Source: Paenibacillus zeisoli (lineage in GTDB: Bacteria; Bacillota; Bacilli; Paenibacillales; Paenibacillaceae). Taken from it: a DNA stretch of 64,000 nucleotides. Shown piece after piece: positions 1-9,831 of this stretch. The stretch spans positions 1 to 64,000 of the forward strand of contig NZ_RZNX01000008.1 of assembly GCF_003994465.1 (NCBI RefSeq), read 5' to 3'. A program made the position numbers and the translations under genes. Below the pieces are notes generated by a model. It did no database searches and had not been told where the DNA came from. It was given only the letters and a program-made list of their open reading frames with translations. Position 1 is the stretch's first letter; each line of letters begins with the position of its first letter.

Positions 1-229
1 ACAGATTGCTCCGTCTTTCATCAATTCACCATGCAGTGAAATGAATCATCCGGTATTAGCTACCGTTTCCGGTAGTTATCCCAGTCTTACAGGCAGGTTA
101 CCTACGTGTTACTCACCCGTCCGCCGCTAACCATCAGGAGAGCAAGCTCTCCATCAAGTCCGCTCGACTTGCATGTATTAGGCACGCCGCCAGCGTTCGT
201 CCTGAGCCAGGATCAAACTCTCCAAGAAA
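1..229 (-). rRNA. rrs: 16S ribosomal RNA, 5' end only (partial)
   Basis: The reverse strand carries the universal 5' segment of 16S rRNA. The complement of AGAGTTTGATCCTGGCTCAG lies at 202-221 and is followed by the conserved GACGAACGCTGGCGGCGTGC segment and the V1/V2 region. The variable-region sequence has the look of Paenibacillus 16S. The gene runs off the left edge, so only about 229 bases of the 5' end are present. The exact mature 5' end (about 229) is placed by analogy with Bacillus. No tRNA lies next to it inside the window. Confidence 0.96.
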
Positions 230-337
230 GTTGATAGCTCATTTTGAAACTGACGAGAAACTTAATTCTCTTCGGATGAATTGCTTCATCCTTTATTTTT
301 GAATCTCACCGAAGTGAAATTCACTCACTCGTTGTTC

Positions 338-351
338 AGTTTTCAAAGATC
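338..351 (-). promoter_or_regulatory. rrn leader boxA-like antitermination element
   Basis: Reading the minus strand gives TGATCTTTGAAAAC followed by TGAACAACG. This is the usual Firmicute rRNA leader motif between the promoters and 16S and resembles the boxA element bound by Nus factors. It sits about 110 bases upstream of the 16S start. Confidence 0.6.
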
Positions 352-396
352 AAACTCTTCATTTCGTTACCGCGTTGTCTCAGCGGCGACTTTTAT

Positions 397-426
397 AATA
401 TATCATGTTAGCCAGCTATCAGTCAA
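397..426 (-). promoter_or_regulatory. rrn promoter P2 (sigma-A type)
   Basis: On the minus strand, TTGACT (-35, 421-426) and TATATT (-10, 397-402) are separated by 18 bases. It is the proximal of two tandem rRNA promoters. Confidence 0.65.
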
Positions 427-496
427 GAACTTTTTTTAATCTCTTTTGAGATGATTATTCATCCAAAAGTTCATGTCCTTTTTAGCAGCGAGTTAT

Positions 497-526
497 AATT
501 TATCATAGATTCAATAAGTAAGTCAA
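497..526 (-). promoter_or_regulatory. rrn promoter P1 (sigma-A type)
   Basis: On the minus strand, TTGACT (521-526) lies 18 bases before TAAATT (497-502). Tandem promoters about 100 bases apart are the rule for Bacillus-type rRNA operons. The gene-free stretch 230-562 therefore holds the rrn leader and both promoters; nothing else was seen in it. Confidence 0.5.
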
Positions 527-562
527 CTACCTTAATAAAATCCGTCTCCCCCATGGACTAAC

Positions 563-1501
563 TTAATTAGCCCAATAACGGATTTGTCTCAGGGCCGCAT
601 TACTGCTCTGATGACCTGAGGGTGTCTCTCTTACTAATGAACGGTAGACAAGTTTTCTTAAAACCATAGGCAGCTCTTCACGGACAAGAACGAGATCAGG
701 ATGCTTTAAAAGCTCTTGAATCGTCCACGGCTCATGTCTACTGTTTAAAATTTTGAGCAAATACCTACAGCATTCTGCCATCTTGGACATCACAGAGAAT
801 TCACAAGCGAGCAGGACGAGCTGAACTCTTTGCTCCAAGGTCTCCTTGCTCTCAGTTAATTCTTCATAAAGCTTATAGACCACAGAACTGTGATGACTAA
901 GCTGATCCCATACCCTCTGACCTGGCTGGATCCCCTTCTCGATCAGTTCAATGCAGGCATAGTGATACAATGCGTCAACCACACTGCGGTAAGCATCCAT
1001 GAAATGTCCATCTTCACTGTATCTCTTGGCTTCTAGATATCTGCGAAGAAATCTGGAGAACTCTCTGAACATATATTGCTCCTGCAACGTCTGTTCCAAC
1101 TCCATTATCTGTGAACGCAGACCAACCACCCTCCTTTGTAAATCCCAAATGATCTCACCCTGCAAAAAACAATTAATGATCTCTTGATGCTCTCCGTCGG
1201 CAACCCAGCCTAACAGATCCTCGCTGCTGATGTACATCATCTGATACTTCAAATTACCTTTAATGCCGTGTTCTATCTGCATCCTCAATTCCTCACCACT
1301 GCAGATTACGATAACCAGAAGCTCAAAGTCATGCAGAAGCGAACCATGAAATCCTCCGCCGGAATGTCGGTAACCGATGGCGCCTATCGCATGTTGTCCT
1401 ACCGTTTGCTCATTCACTATAGAAAAAAAGGTAGATTCCACAGCAACCTCCAACCTTGGCGAGCTCTCGCCGATTCGATATAATATAGTTCTACACGCCA
1501 A
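563..1501 (-). CDS. ygxA: YgxA-like nucleotidyltransferase-fold protein
   Basis: A 312-residue soluble protein of the YgxA type, with a degenerate nucleotidyltransferase-like N-terminal half followed by a helical C-terminal half that looks substrate- or partner-binding. No molecular function is established for the family. The identification rests on sequence character and on position: in Bacillus subtilis ygxA lies directly upstream of an rRNA operon, next to ygzB and perR, and the same order is kept here. The start is TTG (1499-1501) with an AAGGA site 7 bases upstream; no better ATG lies nearby. It is divergent from ygzB and co-oriented with the rRNA. Its 3' end lies only about 35 bases before the distal rRNA promoter. 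Confidence 0.72.
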   Translation of the reverse strand: MACRTILYRIGESSPRLEVAVESTFFSIVNEQTVGQHAIGAIGYRHSGGGFHGSLLHDFELLVIVICSGEELRMQIEHGIKGNLKYQMMYISSEDLLGWVADGEHQEIINCFLQGEIIWDLQRRVVGLRSQIMELEQTLQEQYMFREFSRFLRRYLEAKRYSEDGHFMDAYRSVVDALYHYACIELIEKGIQPGQRVWDQLSHHSSVVYKLYEELTESKETLEQRVQLVLLACEFSVMSKMAECCRYLLKILNSRHEPWTIQELLKHPDLVLVREELPMVLRKLVYRSLVRETPSGHQSSNAALRQIRYWAN

Positions 1502-1564
1502 TGGAGTTTCCTTCTTCTTGGAATAAAAGTGAATCTAATCTATTTAGAATTGAGGGTATTAACT

Positions 1565-1951
1565 ATGTTGTTTAAATCTAGCAAGATTAATGAGTTCCGG
1601 CTATGGGGGCTGCTGCTCACGATGCTGGGAATGGGACTGATGGTTCTAGGTACAGCAGGAATCGTATTCTGGGGGCATTCAGGCAGAATTGTAGCAGCAA
1701 TTGGACTTGTGGTCGGTCTGATCAGTATGATGGGGAGCCTCGGGATCTACTTTTGGGCGGGAATGCTCTCTACTACAGCGGTTCAGCTTGAATGCCCCGA
1801 GTGCCATAAGCTCACAAAAATGTTGGGAAAAACGGACAGATGCATGTTTTGTAAAACTATTCTTACTCTCGACCCTGCCAAAGCCAACATTACCGCTGAT
1901 GAACTCGAGCTTCGCCAATCAAAATCTGCTCAGGATGTAACAACGAATTAA
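1565..1951 (+). CDS. ygzB: YgzB / UPF0295 family membrane protein with zinc ribbon
   Basis: A 128-residue protein with two membrane segments (about residues 12-34 and 37-59), followed by a zinc-ribbon-like pair, CPEC and CMFC, separated by about 13 residues. This is the pattern of the UPF0295/YgzB family, whose function is unknown. The ATG at 1565 is preferred over the upstream in-frame start at 1529 because a GAGGG ribosome binding site lies about 8 bases before it. The gene is divergent from ygxA and converges with the GH18 gene on a shared terminator. The family is almost always beside perR and ygxA in Bacillales, but no regulatory role should be assumed from this alone. Confidence 0.75.
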   Translation: MLFKSSKINEFRLWGLLLTMLGMGLMVLGTAGIVFWGHSGRIVAAIGLVVGLISMMGSLGIYFWAGMLSTTAVQLECPECHKLTKMLGKTDRCMFCKTILTLDPAKANITADELELRQSKSAQDVTTN

Positions 1952-1985
1952 ACAACGAAAGACTACTTTCAATTTCAAATTGTAT

Positions 1986-2023
1986 AAAAAAGGACAGGCT
2001 GCAGCGGTGCAGACCTGTCCTTT
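1986..2023. terminator. Bidirectional intrinsic terminator
   Basis: The stem AAAGGACAGG / CCTGTCCTTT encloses an inner TGC/GCA pair. There is an A-run on the left and a T-run on the right. It serves ygzB (plus) and the GH18 gene (minus). Confidence 0.85.
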
Positions 2024-2052
2024 ATTCTGAAGAAATCATTTATAATTGCTGA

Positions 2053-3783
2053 TTACTTTAGTATTTCTTTCAATTCCACCCAAGCTTCTGGAGAGGCAAA
2101 TCCCCGTGTCCATGACGCCACACCAGCCAAGTTGAGCTCAGCCGCAAGTTCTACCCGCTGCTTGATAGAATAGGAGTCCTCCAACCAAATTTTCTTAAGA
2201 ATTCCGTTCTCTGTATACTCCACATAGTTCTGGCCGGTAGACTCGTCCAGGGTTGGAGTCAAGCTGAAGTTCTTGACAATATCCTGAGCCTTCTTCATTC
2301 CAATCGCTTTAGAGCTAACGGTTGTCTTCCCGTTCTTCGTTTCCTCACTCCAAACCCGTGTATAGAGTGGAACACTCAATATTAACTTATCAGGAGAAAC
2401 CTCATCTTCTTCGAGCAAACGATCCACAGCTGCACGCGTCCATGGCAGCGAGGCGACCGAGCCTGCTTCCGGACTTGCCGCCCAGTGCTCGTCGTAGGCC
2501 ATGAGCATCATGTAATCGACCATTCCTGCCAAAGCCTTTCTGTCCATAAATTTGGACCACATCTCACTATTTGACTTGGGCGTAACGTCAATGGAAATCA
2601 CAAGACCCTGCTCTTTGGCCAGAGGCATGAGCTCCCGAACAAACTGGGTTACATTATCCCCGTCCTTAGTATATACATTCTCGAAGTCGATATTAATTCC
2701 GTCTAGTTGATATAGTTTCGCATAATGAAGAATTTGAACTATGGAACGAAGCCGATTCTCAAAGCTGGAGAGGGCTTTGGTTGTTCGGTCAGCATCAAAG
2801 GCGTTGCTGAACAGCGCCCAAACATGCATCTTATTCTTGTGAGCCCATTTCACGTAGAGGTCGTCGGCCTTACTTTGAACATTTCCGCTTCCGTCCATAA
2901 TTTGAAACCAGGTGGGGCTTACAACATTCACCCCTGGCAGACTGCCGATCGCACTTGAATCAGGCTGCTTCTGGTACACAGCTTCCCAGGTAAGGTTCAC
3001 CTTCTTATTGTTCCACTTCTTGCGGGCAGTATTCGGTATTTCCTTAACTCCAGGAATCTTTCTTGTGCCAGTAAGTGTTAGATTCTTCCCCGGAACATAT
3101 CCTGCGTAGCCGTTATCCAATTGGATGAATGTCCAATCTCCTTGAATTCTGAGCACCCTAACTTGAGTCCCTGGAATGATGTCCTGCAATATAGGCGAAT
3201 GAATACTATCTTCTGTTCTAAGAGCAATGGTATCCGATGATGATCCTCCGCTTACTTTTGCCGATTGAATCTCTTCTCCTGCCTTAAACAGCATAACTGC
3301 ACCTGTAGACTTGTCCTCTATCCATTCAATTCCGTATATTTGCTTGAGTAGAGAGATAGGCAGATACTGTGTTCCCTTCACGGTTACAGGAGCGAACATA
3401 AGCTTAATGGGCTTGTTATTGAGTTTGGCATCCTTATGGTCAATCTTGAGATGAACCAGCTCTTTGGAGGTGGTTATGATGACCGACTCTGTCTTCTCCT
3501 CATACCGTATATTAGGATCAATCTCCTGCTGGATCACGGGCAGGGGGAGCTTAAGACTGTCACCAGAGCCCGAAGCCGAATACTTCTTGACCGCCCCTTG
3601 GACAAAAATAGGCTTCTTCATCGATCTCCAATCCGGCTGGGTATGCTGCCAATTGGGAAACATAAAATATAAAGCTGCCAACGCTATTAAGGCAATGGCC
3701 ACGAAGGAGAGGAGCACCCTTGCCTTAGACCTGCCCCTTCTCCGGCCGGGCTTGAAGCCTTGTCGATTTGGACCTTTTTTCAA
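2053..3783 (-). CDS. Membrane-anchored GH18 family glycosidase with stalk and SH3 domains
   Basis: A 576-residue protein. A basic N-terminus is followed by one membrane segment (about 21-42), a copper-amine-oxidase-N-like stalk domain (about 90-170), a bacterial SH3 domain (about 180-238) and a C-terminal glycoside hydrolase 18 barrel (about 255-576). The GH18 catalytic signature DGINIDFENV is at 361-370, with the acid Glu at 368. Proteins of this build act at the cell surface on N-acetylglucosamine-containing polymers such as peptidoglycan, and similar enzymes work in spore cortex or cell-wall turnover; the actual substrate is not visible. The start is TTG at 3783 with GGAGG 9 bases upstream. 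It stands alone between two terminators. Confidence 0.85.
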   Translation of the reverse strand: MKKGPNRQGFKPGRRRGRSKARVLLSFVAIALIALAALYFMFPNWQHTQPDWRSMKKPIFVQGAVKKYSASGSGDSLKLPLPVIQQEIDPNIRYEEKTESVIITTSKELVHLKIDHKDAKLNNKPIKLMFAPVTVKGTQYLPISLLKQIYGIEWIEDKSTGAVMLFKAGEEIQSAKVSGGSSSDTIALRTEDSIHSPILQDIIPGTQVRVLRIQGDWTFIQLDNGYAGYVPGKNLTLTGTRKIPGVKEIPNTARKKWNNKKVNLTWEAVYQKQPDSSAIGSLPGVNVVSPTWFQIMDGSGNVQSKADDLYVKWAHKNKMHVWALFSNAFDADRTTKALSSFENRLRSIVQILHYAKLYQLDGINIDFENVYTKDGDNVTQFVRELMPLAKEQGLVISIDVTPKSNSEMWSKFMDRKALAGMVDYMMLMAYDEHWAASPEAGSVASLPWTRAAVDRLLEEDEVSPDKLILSVPLYTRVWSEETKNGKTTVSSKAIGMKKAQDIVKNFSLTPTLDESTGQNYVEYTENGILKKIWLEDSYSIKQRVELAAELNLAGVASWTRGFASPEAWVELKEILK

Positions 3784-3821
3784 TATGTTGTACCTCCATT
3801 AATGGTGTAGCTACTGGAAAT

Positions 3822-3861
3822 AAAAAAAACGTGGAGAATTCCGAGTGGAATTCCGCACGTT
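3822..3861 (-). terminator. perR transcription terminator
   Basis: The minus strand reads a stem of ACGTGCGGAATTCC paired with GGAATTCTCCACGT, then eight T residues. It lies just downstream of the perR stop. Confidence 0.88.
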
Positions 3862-3877
3862 ATATTGGCTGCTGCGC

Positions 3878-4303
3878 TTAGGGGTTCCTGCAATCATCAC
3901 AAACACCATAGAACTCCATCCGGTGTCCAAACACCTGAAACCCGGTGCTTTCTTCCGCTTTACGTTCTACTTCTGTCAAAGGTTCATAGGAGAAATCCTT
4001 TATCTTACCACAAGTCTCGCAGATCACATGATAATGATCGGAAACATCGGCGTCAAATCGGCTGGAGTTATCCCCATATGTGAGTTCTCGAACCATACCA
4101 GCCTCAAGAAACATCTTAAGGTTGTTATACACCGTCGCTACACTCATACTTGGAAAACGCGGCTCTAATGCCCGGTAGATCTCATCCGCAGTTGGATGCC
4201 CCATGGATTCCATCAAAAAAGACAAAATGGCGTGACGCTGCGGCGTGATGCGGACACCGTTGATTTTCAGTTGGTCTAGTGCATTCTGAACGCGCGTAGT
4301 CAT
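3878..4303 (-). CDS. perR: Peroxide-responsive Fur-family repressor PerR
   Basis: A 141-residue Fur-family regulator. PerR senses hydrogen peroxide through metal-catalysed oxidation of histidines and represses oxidative-stress and iron genes. The regulatory metal ligands of B. subtilis PerR (H37, D85, H91, H93, D104) are all present with a one-residue offset: H36, D84, H90, H92, D103. The Asp at 103, where Fur and Zur usually have Glu, argues for PerR. Two CxxC pairs (C95-C98 and the C-terminal CDDC) form the structural zinc site. The ATG at 4303 follows AAGGCGGTGG; the in-frame GTG at 4312 lacks a site. The ygzB/ygxA neighbourhood matches Bacillus. A good sigma-A promoter precedes it. Confidence 0.93.
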   Translation of the reverse strand: MTTRVQNALDQLKINGVRITPQRHAILSFLMESMGHPTADEIYRALEPRFPSMSVATVYNNLKMFLEAGMVRELTYGDNSSRFDADVSDHYHVICETCGKIKDFSYEPLTEVERKAEESTGFQVFGHRMEFYGVCDDCRNP

Positions 4304-4361
4304 GAAGTCCACCGCCTTATCTACTACTTAAGTCCTGCTTAACTTTTTTTACTATAACTTT

Positions 4362-4391
4362 ATTGTACGTTTACACGAATTCGTTTGTCAA
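4362..4391 (-). promoter_or_regulatory. perR promoter with spacer palindrome
   Basis: On the minus strand, TTGACA (4386-4391), 18 bases, then TACAAT (4362-4367). The spacer contains the 10-base palindrome ACGAATTCGT, a possible operator. No clear TTATAATNATTATAA-type PerR box was found here. Confidence 0.7.
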
Positions 4392-4421
4392 CGGAACATG
4401 ACACACGGCGTAGGCTGCAAT

Positions 4422-6233
4422 TTAATTCGTAAATTTCCGGACATTCAGATCGCTGTTGCCCTCTACATCAATTTTGTACTTCCCCTCTGCCGCCTCGCCC
4501 TTAATCGTCTTGTTATCGATATCAAAAGGCAAATTCGTTTTGATCTCTCCATATCCGCTTGATCCTGAGAGAGAATAATCCCCAAGTTCGGGAATCTGCA
4601 GATCAATCTCTCCGACTGCGCTATAAATGGTCCAATCCCCACCAACGATAGGGGAGCGAATCACGATTTGACCGTTTAAGGACTCCGCCCGCAGCTTGTA
4701 ATAGGCTCTGTCTACTGAAATGTTACCATTCCTCGTATTGACACTGATCTCATTATCCGCATGGACGATTGAAATATCACCGATCATCGTATCAAATTTG
4801 ACGGGGCCAAAAATCCCCATCCCGATCATTTTGCCGCCCAGGGTCTCGAAATCTACCTTCCCCGTGACATTATGAAGTTCAACTCTACCGCTTAGAGTCT
4901 TCCCTGTAACATCTCCCGTCACGTTATTCAAGTAGAGATTCCCTCTCCCGGTCTGGAGAGTGATATCGGAGGTGGCCTGAAGGTTAACCAGTGATATCCC
5001 TCCATTGGTTGTACTTACATTAAAGTCAAATTTCCGATTCTCCGGAATGACGACCGTTAAATTCACTCGAGGGTGCCGGCTACCAGATGCCCCGTAAGTG
5101 CGATCCTTCACCGTTATGTCTACCTTTGCTCCTTCAGAAGTCTGAACTTTGATATCCTTGGCGATTTTCACAGCGTCCTCATCCTGGACACCATCGATCC
5201 ATATCACAGGTTTTACGATAATATCCTGAACAGGCCCCCGCTCTATGGCAATCCGTCCGTTAATTCCATCGATGACTACTTCAGAAGATTTGATATCAAT
5301 AGGAATCAGGATAGGGTCCTGGACCTCAGTATATCCTTTCTCATCACTAAACTCGGAGCCTGCTGCTGTCAGGTCCAGGCTGACCCGGTTCCACAGATGC
5401 AGATACTGATCCTGCTGAGTAACAGCAAATACAGAGATTCCTAGCAGCAGCGAGATCAAAAGACCACTCAGATCAAAGCGAAGTCTTCGATCCTGATTGG
5501 GCCGGCTAACCCTTTTCCATAAATAAAGAGCGATATACTCCATCCCGATCAGGACCAGCACGACAGGCCACCATTTCAACAAGGAAAGGAGGTAATCCTG
5601 CTTGATCCATTGATCCAGTATAAGCAGAACTCCCAGTGCTACAAGAATTAATGAGGCCGTGAAGCGGCCTGTGCGAATAAGCCTGCGAGGCAGCTCATGA
5701 ACAATCATCCACAAGCCCGAGACGATTAACACGGCTGCTGTAAAGTATCCGGCATTATATTGAAAAAAAACATTCAGCCAGGGGGGCTTAAGGTGAAAAG
5801 CAAATACCATCAGACCTCCGGCGATCAGCAAAAGCCCGAACCCCAGATGGCTCATGATACCCGACTTGGGTTCTGCCGTATCCTTACGAGTACTTCTCCC
5901 GTTCAGTGCATCGGTATTCTGCAAAACGCTATATACACTGTAGAAATATACCACTGGAATGAGGAGCGCCAGCAAAATGAGCAGCGGCACGTTAACCCCA
6001 AAGCGCACGGAAGAAAAGTACAAGATTGCGGAGACATCTATCACAATGAAATAAATTAAAAGAATACCTTTGCGAAACATACGCAGATAAAGATGACCGA
6101 GGCCTGGAAAAAGTGCTGCAAGGAGTCCGGCAACAAACTTACGCTTACGCCGTCTTGGCTTAAAGCCCGTGCTGCTCTTGGCAGGAAGACCCGTCACTTC
6201 TTCTTCAGACAACGGTGGAAGGTTTAAGGACAT
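4422..6233 (-). CDS. Polytopic membrane protein with C-terminal DUF4097-type beta domain
   Basis: A 603-residue protein. After a basic N-terminus (RRRKRK) come about eight hydrophobic segments between residues 33 and 285, then a roughly 300-residue hydrophilic region rich in short repeats of the type G-x-I-x-L-x-N-V-x-G. That is typical of DUF4097/adhesin-like beta-helix domains found beside LiaF-type stress proteins. The function is unknown; the build suggests an envelope-stress or surface-structure role, which is inference. The ATG at 6233 is preceded by GAGAGGAG. It runs toward perR with no convincing terminator between, so read-through into perR is possible. Confidence 0.65.
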   Translation of the reverse strand: MSLNLPPLSEEEVTGLPAKSSTGFKPRRRKRKFVAGLLAALFPGLGHLYLRMFRKGILLIYFIVIDVSAILYFSSVRFGVNVPLLILLALLIPVVYFYSVYSVLQNTDALNGRSTRKDTAEPKSGIMSHLGFGLLLIAGGLMVFAFHLKPPWLNVFFQYNAGYFTAAVLIVSGLWMIVHELPRRLIRTGRFTASLILVALGVLLILDQWIKQDYLLSLLKWWPVVLVLIGMEYIALYLWKRVSRPNQDRRLRFDLSGLLISLLLGISVFAVTQQDQYLHLWNRVSLDLTAAGSEFSDEKGYTEVQDPILIPIDIKSSEVVIDGINGRIAIERGPVQDIIVKPVIWIDGVQDEDAVKIAKDIKVQTSEGAKVDITVKDRTYGASGSRHPRVNLTVVIPENRKFDFNVSTTNGGISLVNLQATSDITLQTGRGNLYLNNVTGDVTGKTLSGRVELHNVTGKVDFETLGGKMIGMGIFGPVKFDTMIGDISIVHADNEISVNTRNGNISVDRAYYKLRAESLNGQIVIRSPIVGGDWTIYSAVGEIDLQIPELGDYSLSGSSGYGEIKTNLPFDIDNKTIKGEAAEGKYKIDVEGNSDLNVRKFTN

Positions 6234-6424
6234 GCTACTTTACTCCTCTCCCGAGTAATGACTCTCTCTTCGTCTCTCTCCCTATAGATCATACCCGATT
6301 GTAATCATGCAAGTAACTTGGAATTCACTGGAGAATATAGAAAAAACCCCGGAGGTGAGCATAACACGGAGTAGTTCAAGTCCTCCTTGCTATATTCCCG
6401 CCAGGGAGATTATAGATTACACGC

Positions 6425-6883
6425 TTATCCATCCCGCTGCATCAAGCTAAGTTCAACGCCCGGTTCAGCCATATAGGATTCAATAGGAGCAAATCCGAAT
6501 TTCTGATACAGCGCTATGGCTGGAGTATTGCGAGTACCGGCATTCACCATAAACCGCTTGATGTGGGAATGGTGCTCTATCACATGCCGCAGCAGCGCAC
6601 TTCCAATTCCCTCCCGGAGATGATCAGGCTGAACCATCAGCCTGGTAATCATCAATCTGTCCGGGGATTCCTCAGCAACTGCGATAGCACCCAGTAGCTC
6701 TCCATCTTCAGTAATATCACCGTAAAATGTCTCCGCCGACTGTGAAAGCGAATCAAAGGTCTCCGGCAGCGGCGGTATTTGGCGTAATCCAACAGCCTGT
6801 GCCTCAAGGCGGAAGGCCAAATGCTGGAGCCGCCAAACCTGCTCCACCATGTCTGGGTCCTGCAGCGAGATTTGGGATATCAT
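6425..6883 (-). CDS. GNAT family N-acetyltransferase
   Basis: A 152-residue single-domain acetyltransferase of the GCN5-related fold. The central part, with the R-E-G-I-G-S-A-L-L acetyl-CoA loop (motif A) and a following A-L-Y-Q-K-F-G-F motif B, is clear. The substrate is unknown. The ATG is one base after the gatB stop codon and the ribosome binding site lies poorly within gatB, so it is probably translationally coupled as the last gene of the gatCAB operon. It may be involved in small-molecule or protein N-terminal acetylation; nothing in the sequence decides this. Confidence 0.8.
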   Translation of the reverse strand: MISQISLQDPDMVEQVWRLQHLAFRLEAQAVGLRQIPPLPETFDSLSQSAETFYGDITEDGELLGAIAVAEESPDRLMITRLMVQPDHLREGIGSALLRHVIEHHSHIKRFMVNAGTRNTPAIALYQKFGFAPIESYMAEPGVELSLMQRDG

Positions 6884-6884
6884 G

Positions 6885-8324
6885 TTAAGACTTCAAGACA
6901 TCCACCAGAAGCTTATTAACCAGTCCTGGATTGGCTTTGCCTTTACTGCGCTTCATTACTTGTCCTACAAGGAATCCAATCGCTTTATCCTTACCGGCTT
7001 TATAGTCTTCAACGGATGCCGGATTCTCGGCAACGACTTCATTCACAATTGCGAGTATCGCACCTTCATCGCTAATTTGAACAAGTCCCTGCTCTTCAAC
7101 GATAACCTGCGGGAGCTTACCGCTACTGAGCATTTCCTTAAACACGGTCTTCGCGATCTTGCTGCTGATCGTCCCTTTCTCAATGAGTCCGATCATTTCG
7201 CCCAATCCTTGTCCGGTGAGCTTCACTTCAGACAGCTCTTGGCCTGTGCTGTTCAAATGTCCGAGCAGATCACCCATGATCCAGTTGGCAACAGATTTAG
7301 CGTCGGAGGTATATTTAAGACTCTCCTCAAACAAATCAGCCACAGGCTTGGATGAGGTAATTACCCCGGCGTCATAGCTCGGAAGACCAAGCTCAGTCGT
7401 GTAGCGGGCTTTGCGCGCATCCGGCAGCTCAGGAATGGTCGCACGAATCCGGTCTTTCCAATCCTGATCAATATAAATCTTCACGAGATCCGGATCCGGG
7501 AAATAACGGTAGTCATGAGCCTGCTCTTTACCGCGCATGGACAGAGTCTTGCCCTGGGCTTCGTCCCAGCGACGGGTCTCCTGAACAATCGCTTCACCTT
7601 CATCCAAGGCTTCAGCCTGGCGGAACTGCTCATATTCAAGACCGCGCTGCACGCCGCGGAAGGAGTTCATGTTCTTGAGCTCGGCCTTGGTGCCAAGCTC
7701 CTTTTGCCCATGAGGACGAAGGCTGATGTTCGCGTCACAGCGAAGCGATCCTTCCTCCATTTTGACATCGGATACGTCACAGTACTGCATAATTGCGCGC
7801 ATTTTCTCGAGATAGGCCCGTGCTTCTTCTGGAGAAGAGATCTCCGGCTCGGATACAATCTCAATCAACGGAGTACCTACCCGGTTGAAGTCAACCAAGG
7901 AAGCATATCCTCCATCCACATGCGTCAGCTTACCGGCATCTTCTTCAAGATGCAGACGGGTAATTCCAATTCGCTTCGTAGTTCCGTTCACTTCAATATC
8001 GATATAGCCATTCAGGGCAATCGGCTGATCGAACTGTGAGATTTGGTATGCTTTAGGTGAATCGGGATAAAAGTAATTCTTCCGGTCAAATTTGCTGACA
8101 TCGCCGATCTCACAGTTCAGCGCCATCGCCGCCTTAATTGCGTAATCTACGGCCTGACGGTTCAGGACAGGCAGCACGCCGGGATGTCCAAGACATACGG
8201 GACACGTATGGGTGTTAGGGGGAGCGCCGAATTCAGTAGAGCAGCCGCAGAAAATCTTGGACTTCGTATGCAGCTCCACGTGAACCTCCAGCCCGATCAC
8301 CGTTTCATATTTCGATGTTGACAT
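6885..8324 (-). CDS. gatB: Aspartyl/glutamyl-tRNA amidotransferase subunit B
   Basis: A 479-residue GatB, the subunit that binds and phosphorylates misacylated Glu-tRNA(Gln) or Asp-tRNA(Asn) before transamidation. It opens with the typical [13 protein letters not shown] segment, and zinc-ligand cysteines follow (CGCS ... CPVCLG). The C-terminal YqeY-like helical tail is complete. The start is the ATG at 8324, 6 bases after AGGAGG; a longer frame starting at 8489 overlaps gatA and is rejected. It follows gatA by 25 bases. Confidence 0.96.
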   Translation of the reverse strand: MSTSKYETVIGLEVHVELHTKSKIFCGCSTEFGAPPNTHTCPVCLGHPGVLPVLNRQAVDYAIKAAMALNCEIGDVSKFDRKNYFYPDSPKAYQISQFDQPIALNGYIDIEVNGTTKRIGITRLHLEEDAGKLTHVDGGYASLVDFNRVGTPLIEIVSEPEISSPEEARAYLEKMRAIMQYCDVSDVKMEEGSLRCDANISLRPHGQKELGTKAELKNMNSFRGVQRGLEYEQFRQAEALDEGEAIVQETRRWDEAQGKTLSMRGKEQAHDYRYFPDPDLVKIYIDQDWKDRIRATIPELPDARKARYTTELGLPSYDAGVITSSKPVADLFEESLKYTSDAKSVANWIMGDLLGHLNSTGQELSEVKLTGQGLGEMIGLIEKGTISSKIAKTVFKEMLSSGKLPQVIVEEQGLVQISDEGAILAIVNEVVAENPASVEDYKAGKDKAIGFLVGQVMKRSKGKANPGLVNKLLVDVLKS

Positions 8325-8349
8325 GGGATACCTCCTAAATACCTCTGTA

Positions 8350-9804
8350 TTATAGAACCGGGCGCTTCTTATGGTGCTCGGTGTGAACTTCGTAAGCGTG
8401 AGCGGTACGTAGAATCGTACTCTCATCGAACGCCTTGCCGATAATTTGCAGTCCGACAGGAAGCCCGTCTGCAAATCCGCATGGAACACTTAGCGCAGGA
8501 ACTCCTGCGAGACTCACCGGTATAGTCAAAATATCATTCAGATACATCGTAAGCGGATCATCTACCTGCGATCCAAGTGGGAATGCGGTGGTTGGTGCTG
8601 TAGGTCCAATAATAACGTCGTACTTCTCAAACGTCTGATCGAAATCTCTCTTAATTAGAGTCCGCACCTTCTGGGCTTTCAGATAGTAAGCGTCATAGTA
8701 ACCGGAGCTGAGCGCATAGGTTCCCAGCATAATCCGGCGTTTCACCTCAGGGCCAAAGCCCTGACTTCTGGATTCATGATATAGATCGAGCAGATTGCCG
8801 GCATGATCAGCACGAACGCCGTATCTTACCCCGTCGAATCTGGAGAGGTTCGAAGACGCCTCGGAAGAAGCGAGCAAATAGTAAGCGGCAACCGCATATT
8901 CGGTATGCGGCAGGGAGACCTCTTCCCATACAGCACCAAGGCTTTCAAGCACACGCAGGGCTTCAAGGACCGTTTCTTTAACTTTCGGATCGATGCCTTC
9001 AAGGTACTCCTTCGGCACGGCAATGCGCAGCCCTTTGATGTCTCCGGTTAATGCGCTGATATAATCCGCAACCTCTACGTTCGCAGAGGTGGAATCCTTG
9101 GAATCATAACCTGCGATAGCTTGAAGAACGTAAGCGGCATCTTCTACATTCTTCGTAACAGGACCGATCTGATCCAGAGAGGATGCAAAAGCAACCAAGC
9201 CATACCGTGACACGCGTCCATAAGTCGGCTTAAGGCCAACTACACCGCAATAGGATGCTGGCTGTCGAATAGATCCACCGGTATCAGAGCCTAGTGTGAA
9301 ATAGGCTTCACCCGCAGCAACCGCAGCAGCAGAACCTCCGCTGGACCCTCCGGGTACACGGCTTAAATCCCAAGGGTTGCGCGTAGGCTGGAAGCTTGAA
9401 TTCTCATTCGATCCCCCCATGGCGAATTCATCCATGTTCAGCTTGCCGATCGTGACGGAATCAGCCTGCTTCAGCTTAAGCACGGAGGTAGCATCGTAGA
9501 TCGGATTGTAATTAGACAGAAATTGGCTGGCACATGTCGTGCGCAGACCTTCGGTTACCATATTATCCTTGATTCCAACCGGTAGCCCAAACAGCAGGCC
9601 CTTCTCTTCCCCAGATACGAGCTTATTGTCCAAACGAGCAGCTGCGGCCCGCGCTCCTGCTTCATCCAGCGTAAGATAAGCCTGAATCCGTTCGTCTCTC
9701 TCTCCAATCGCAGCAAAGGCTTCCCCGACCAGATCGGTAACAGACAGCTCCTTAGCATGAAGCTTGTTATGTATCTCCTGCAAACGCAAATCAAATAATG
9801 ACAC
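8350..9804 (-). CDS. gatA: Aspartyl/glutamyl-tRNA amidotransferase subunit A
   Basis: A 484-residue GatA, the glutaminase subunit that releases ammonia for GatB. The amidase-signature triad is intact at the positions known from Staphylococcus GatA: K79 (GIKDN), S154 (PGGSSGGS) and S178 (DTGGSIR). It starts at GTG (9802-9804) after a GGGAGG site. It is the second gene of gatCAB, 27 bases after gatC. Confidence 0.97.
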   Translation of the reverse strand: MSLFDLRLQEIHNKLHAKELSVTDLVGEAFAAIGERDERIQAYLTLDEAGARAAAARLDNKLVSGEEKGLLFGLPVGIKDNMVTEGLRTTCASQFLSNYNPIYDATSVLKLKQADSVTIGKLNMDEFAMGGSNENSSFQPTRNPWDLSRVPGGSSGGSAAAVAAGEAYFTLGSDTGGSIRQPASYCGVVGLKPTYGRVSRYGLVAFASSLDQIGPVTKNVEDAAYVLQAIAGYDSKDSTSANVEVADYISALTGDIKGLRIAVPKEYLEGIDPKVKETVLEALRVLESLGAVWEEVSLPHTEYAVAAYYLLASSEASSNLSRFDGVRYGVRADHAGNLLDLYHESRSQGFGPEVKRRIMLGTYALSSGYYDAYYLKAQKVRTLIKRDFDQTFEKYDVIIGPTAPTTAFPLGSQVDDPLTMYLNDILTIPVSLAGVPALSVPCGFADGLPVGLQIIGKAFDESTILRTAHAYEVHTEHHKKRPVL

Positions 9805-9831
9805 GTTAAATGCCTCCCTTCATTCTTCCTT

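Noticed and set aside
230..562. tRNA genes next to the rRNA
   Set aside because: No cloverleaf or TTCRANY-type T-loop seen; the stretch is leader and promoters.
3845..4168. 107-codon plus-strand frame opposite perR
   Set aside because: Antisense shadow of a gene with all PerR ligands intact.
8325..8489. N-terminal extension of gatB
   Set aside because: It overlaps gatA; the ATG at 8324 has AGGAGG and the typical GatB N-terminus.
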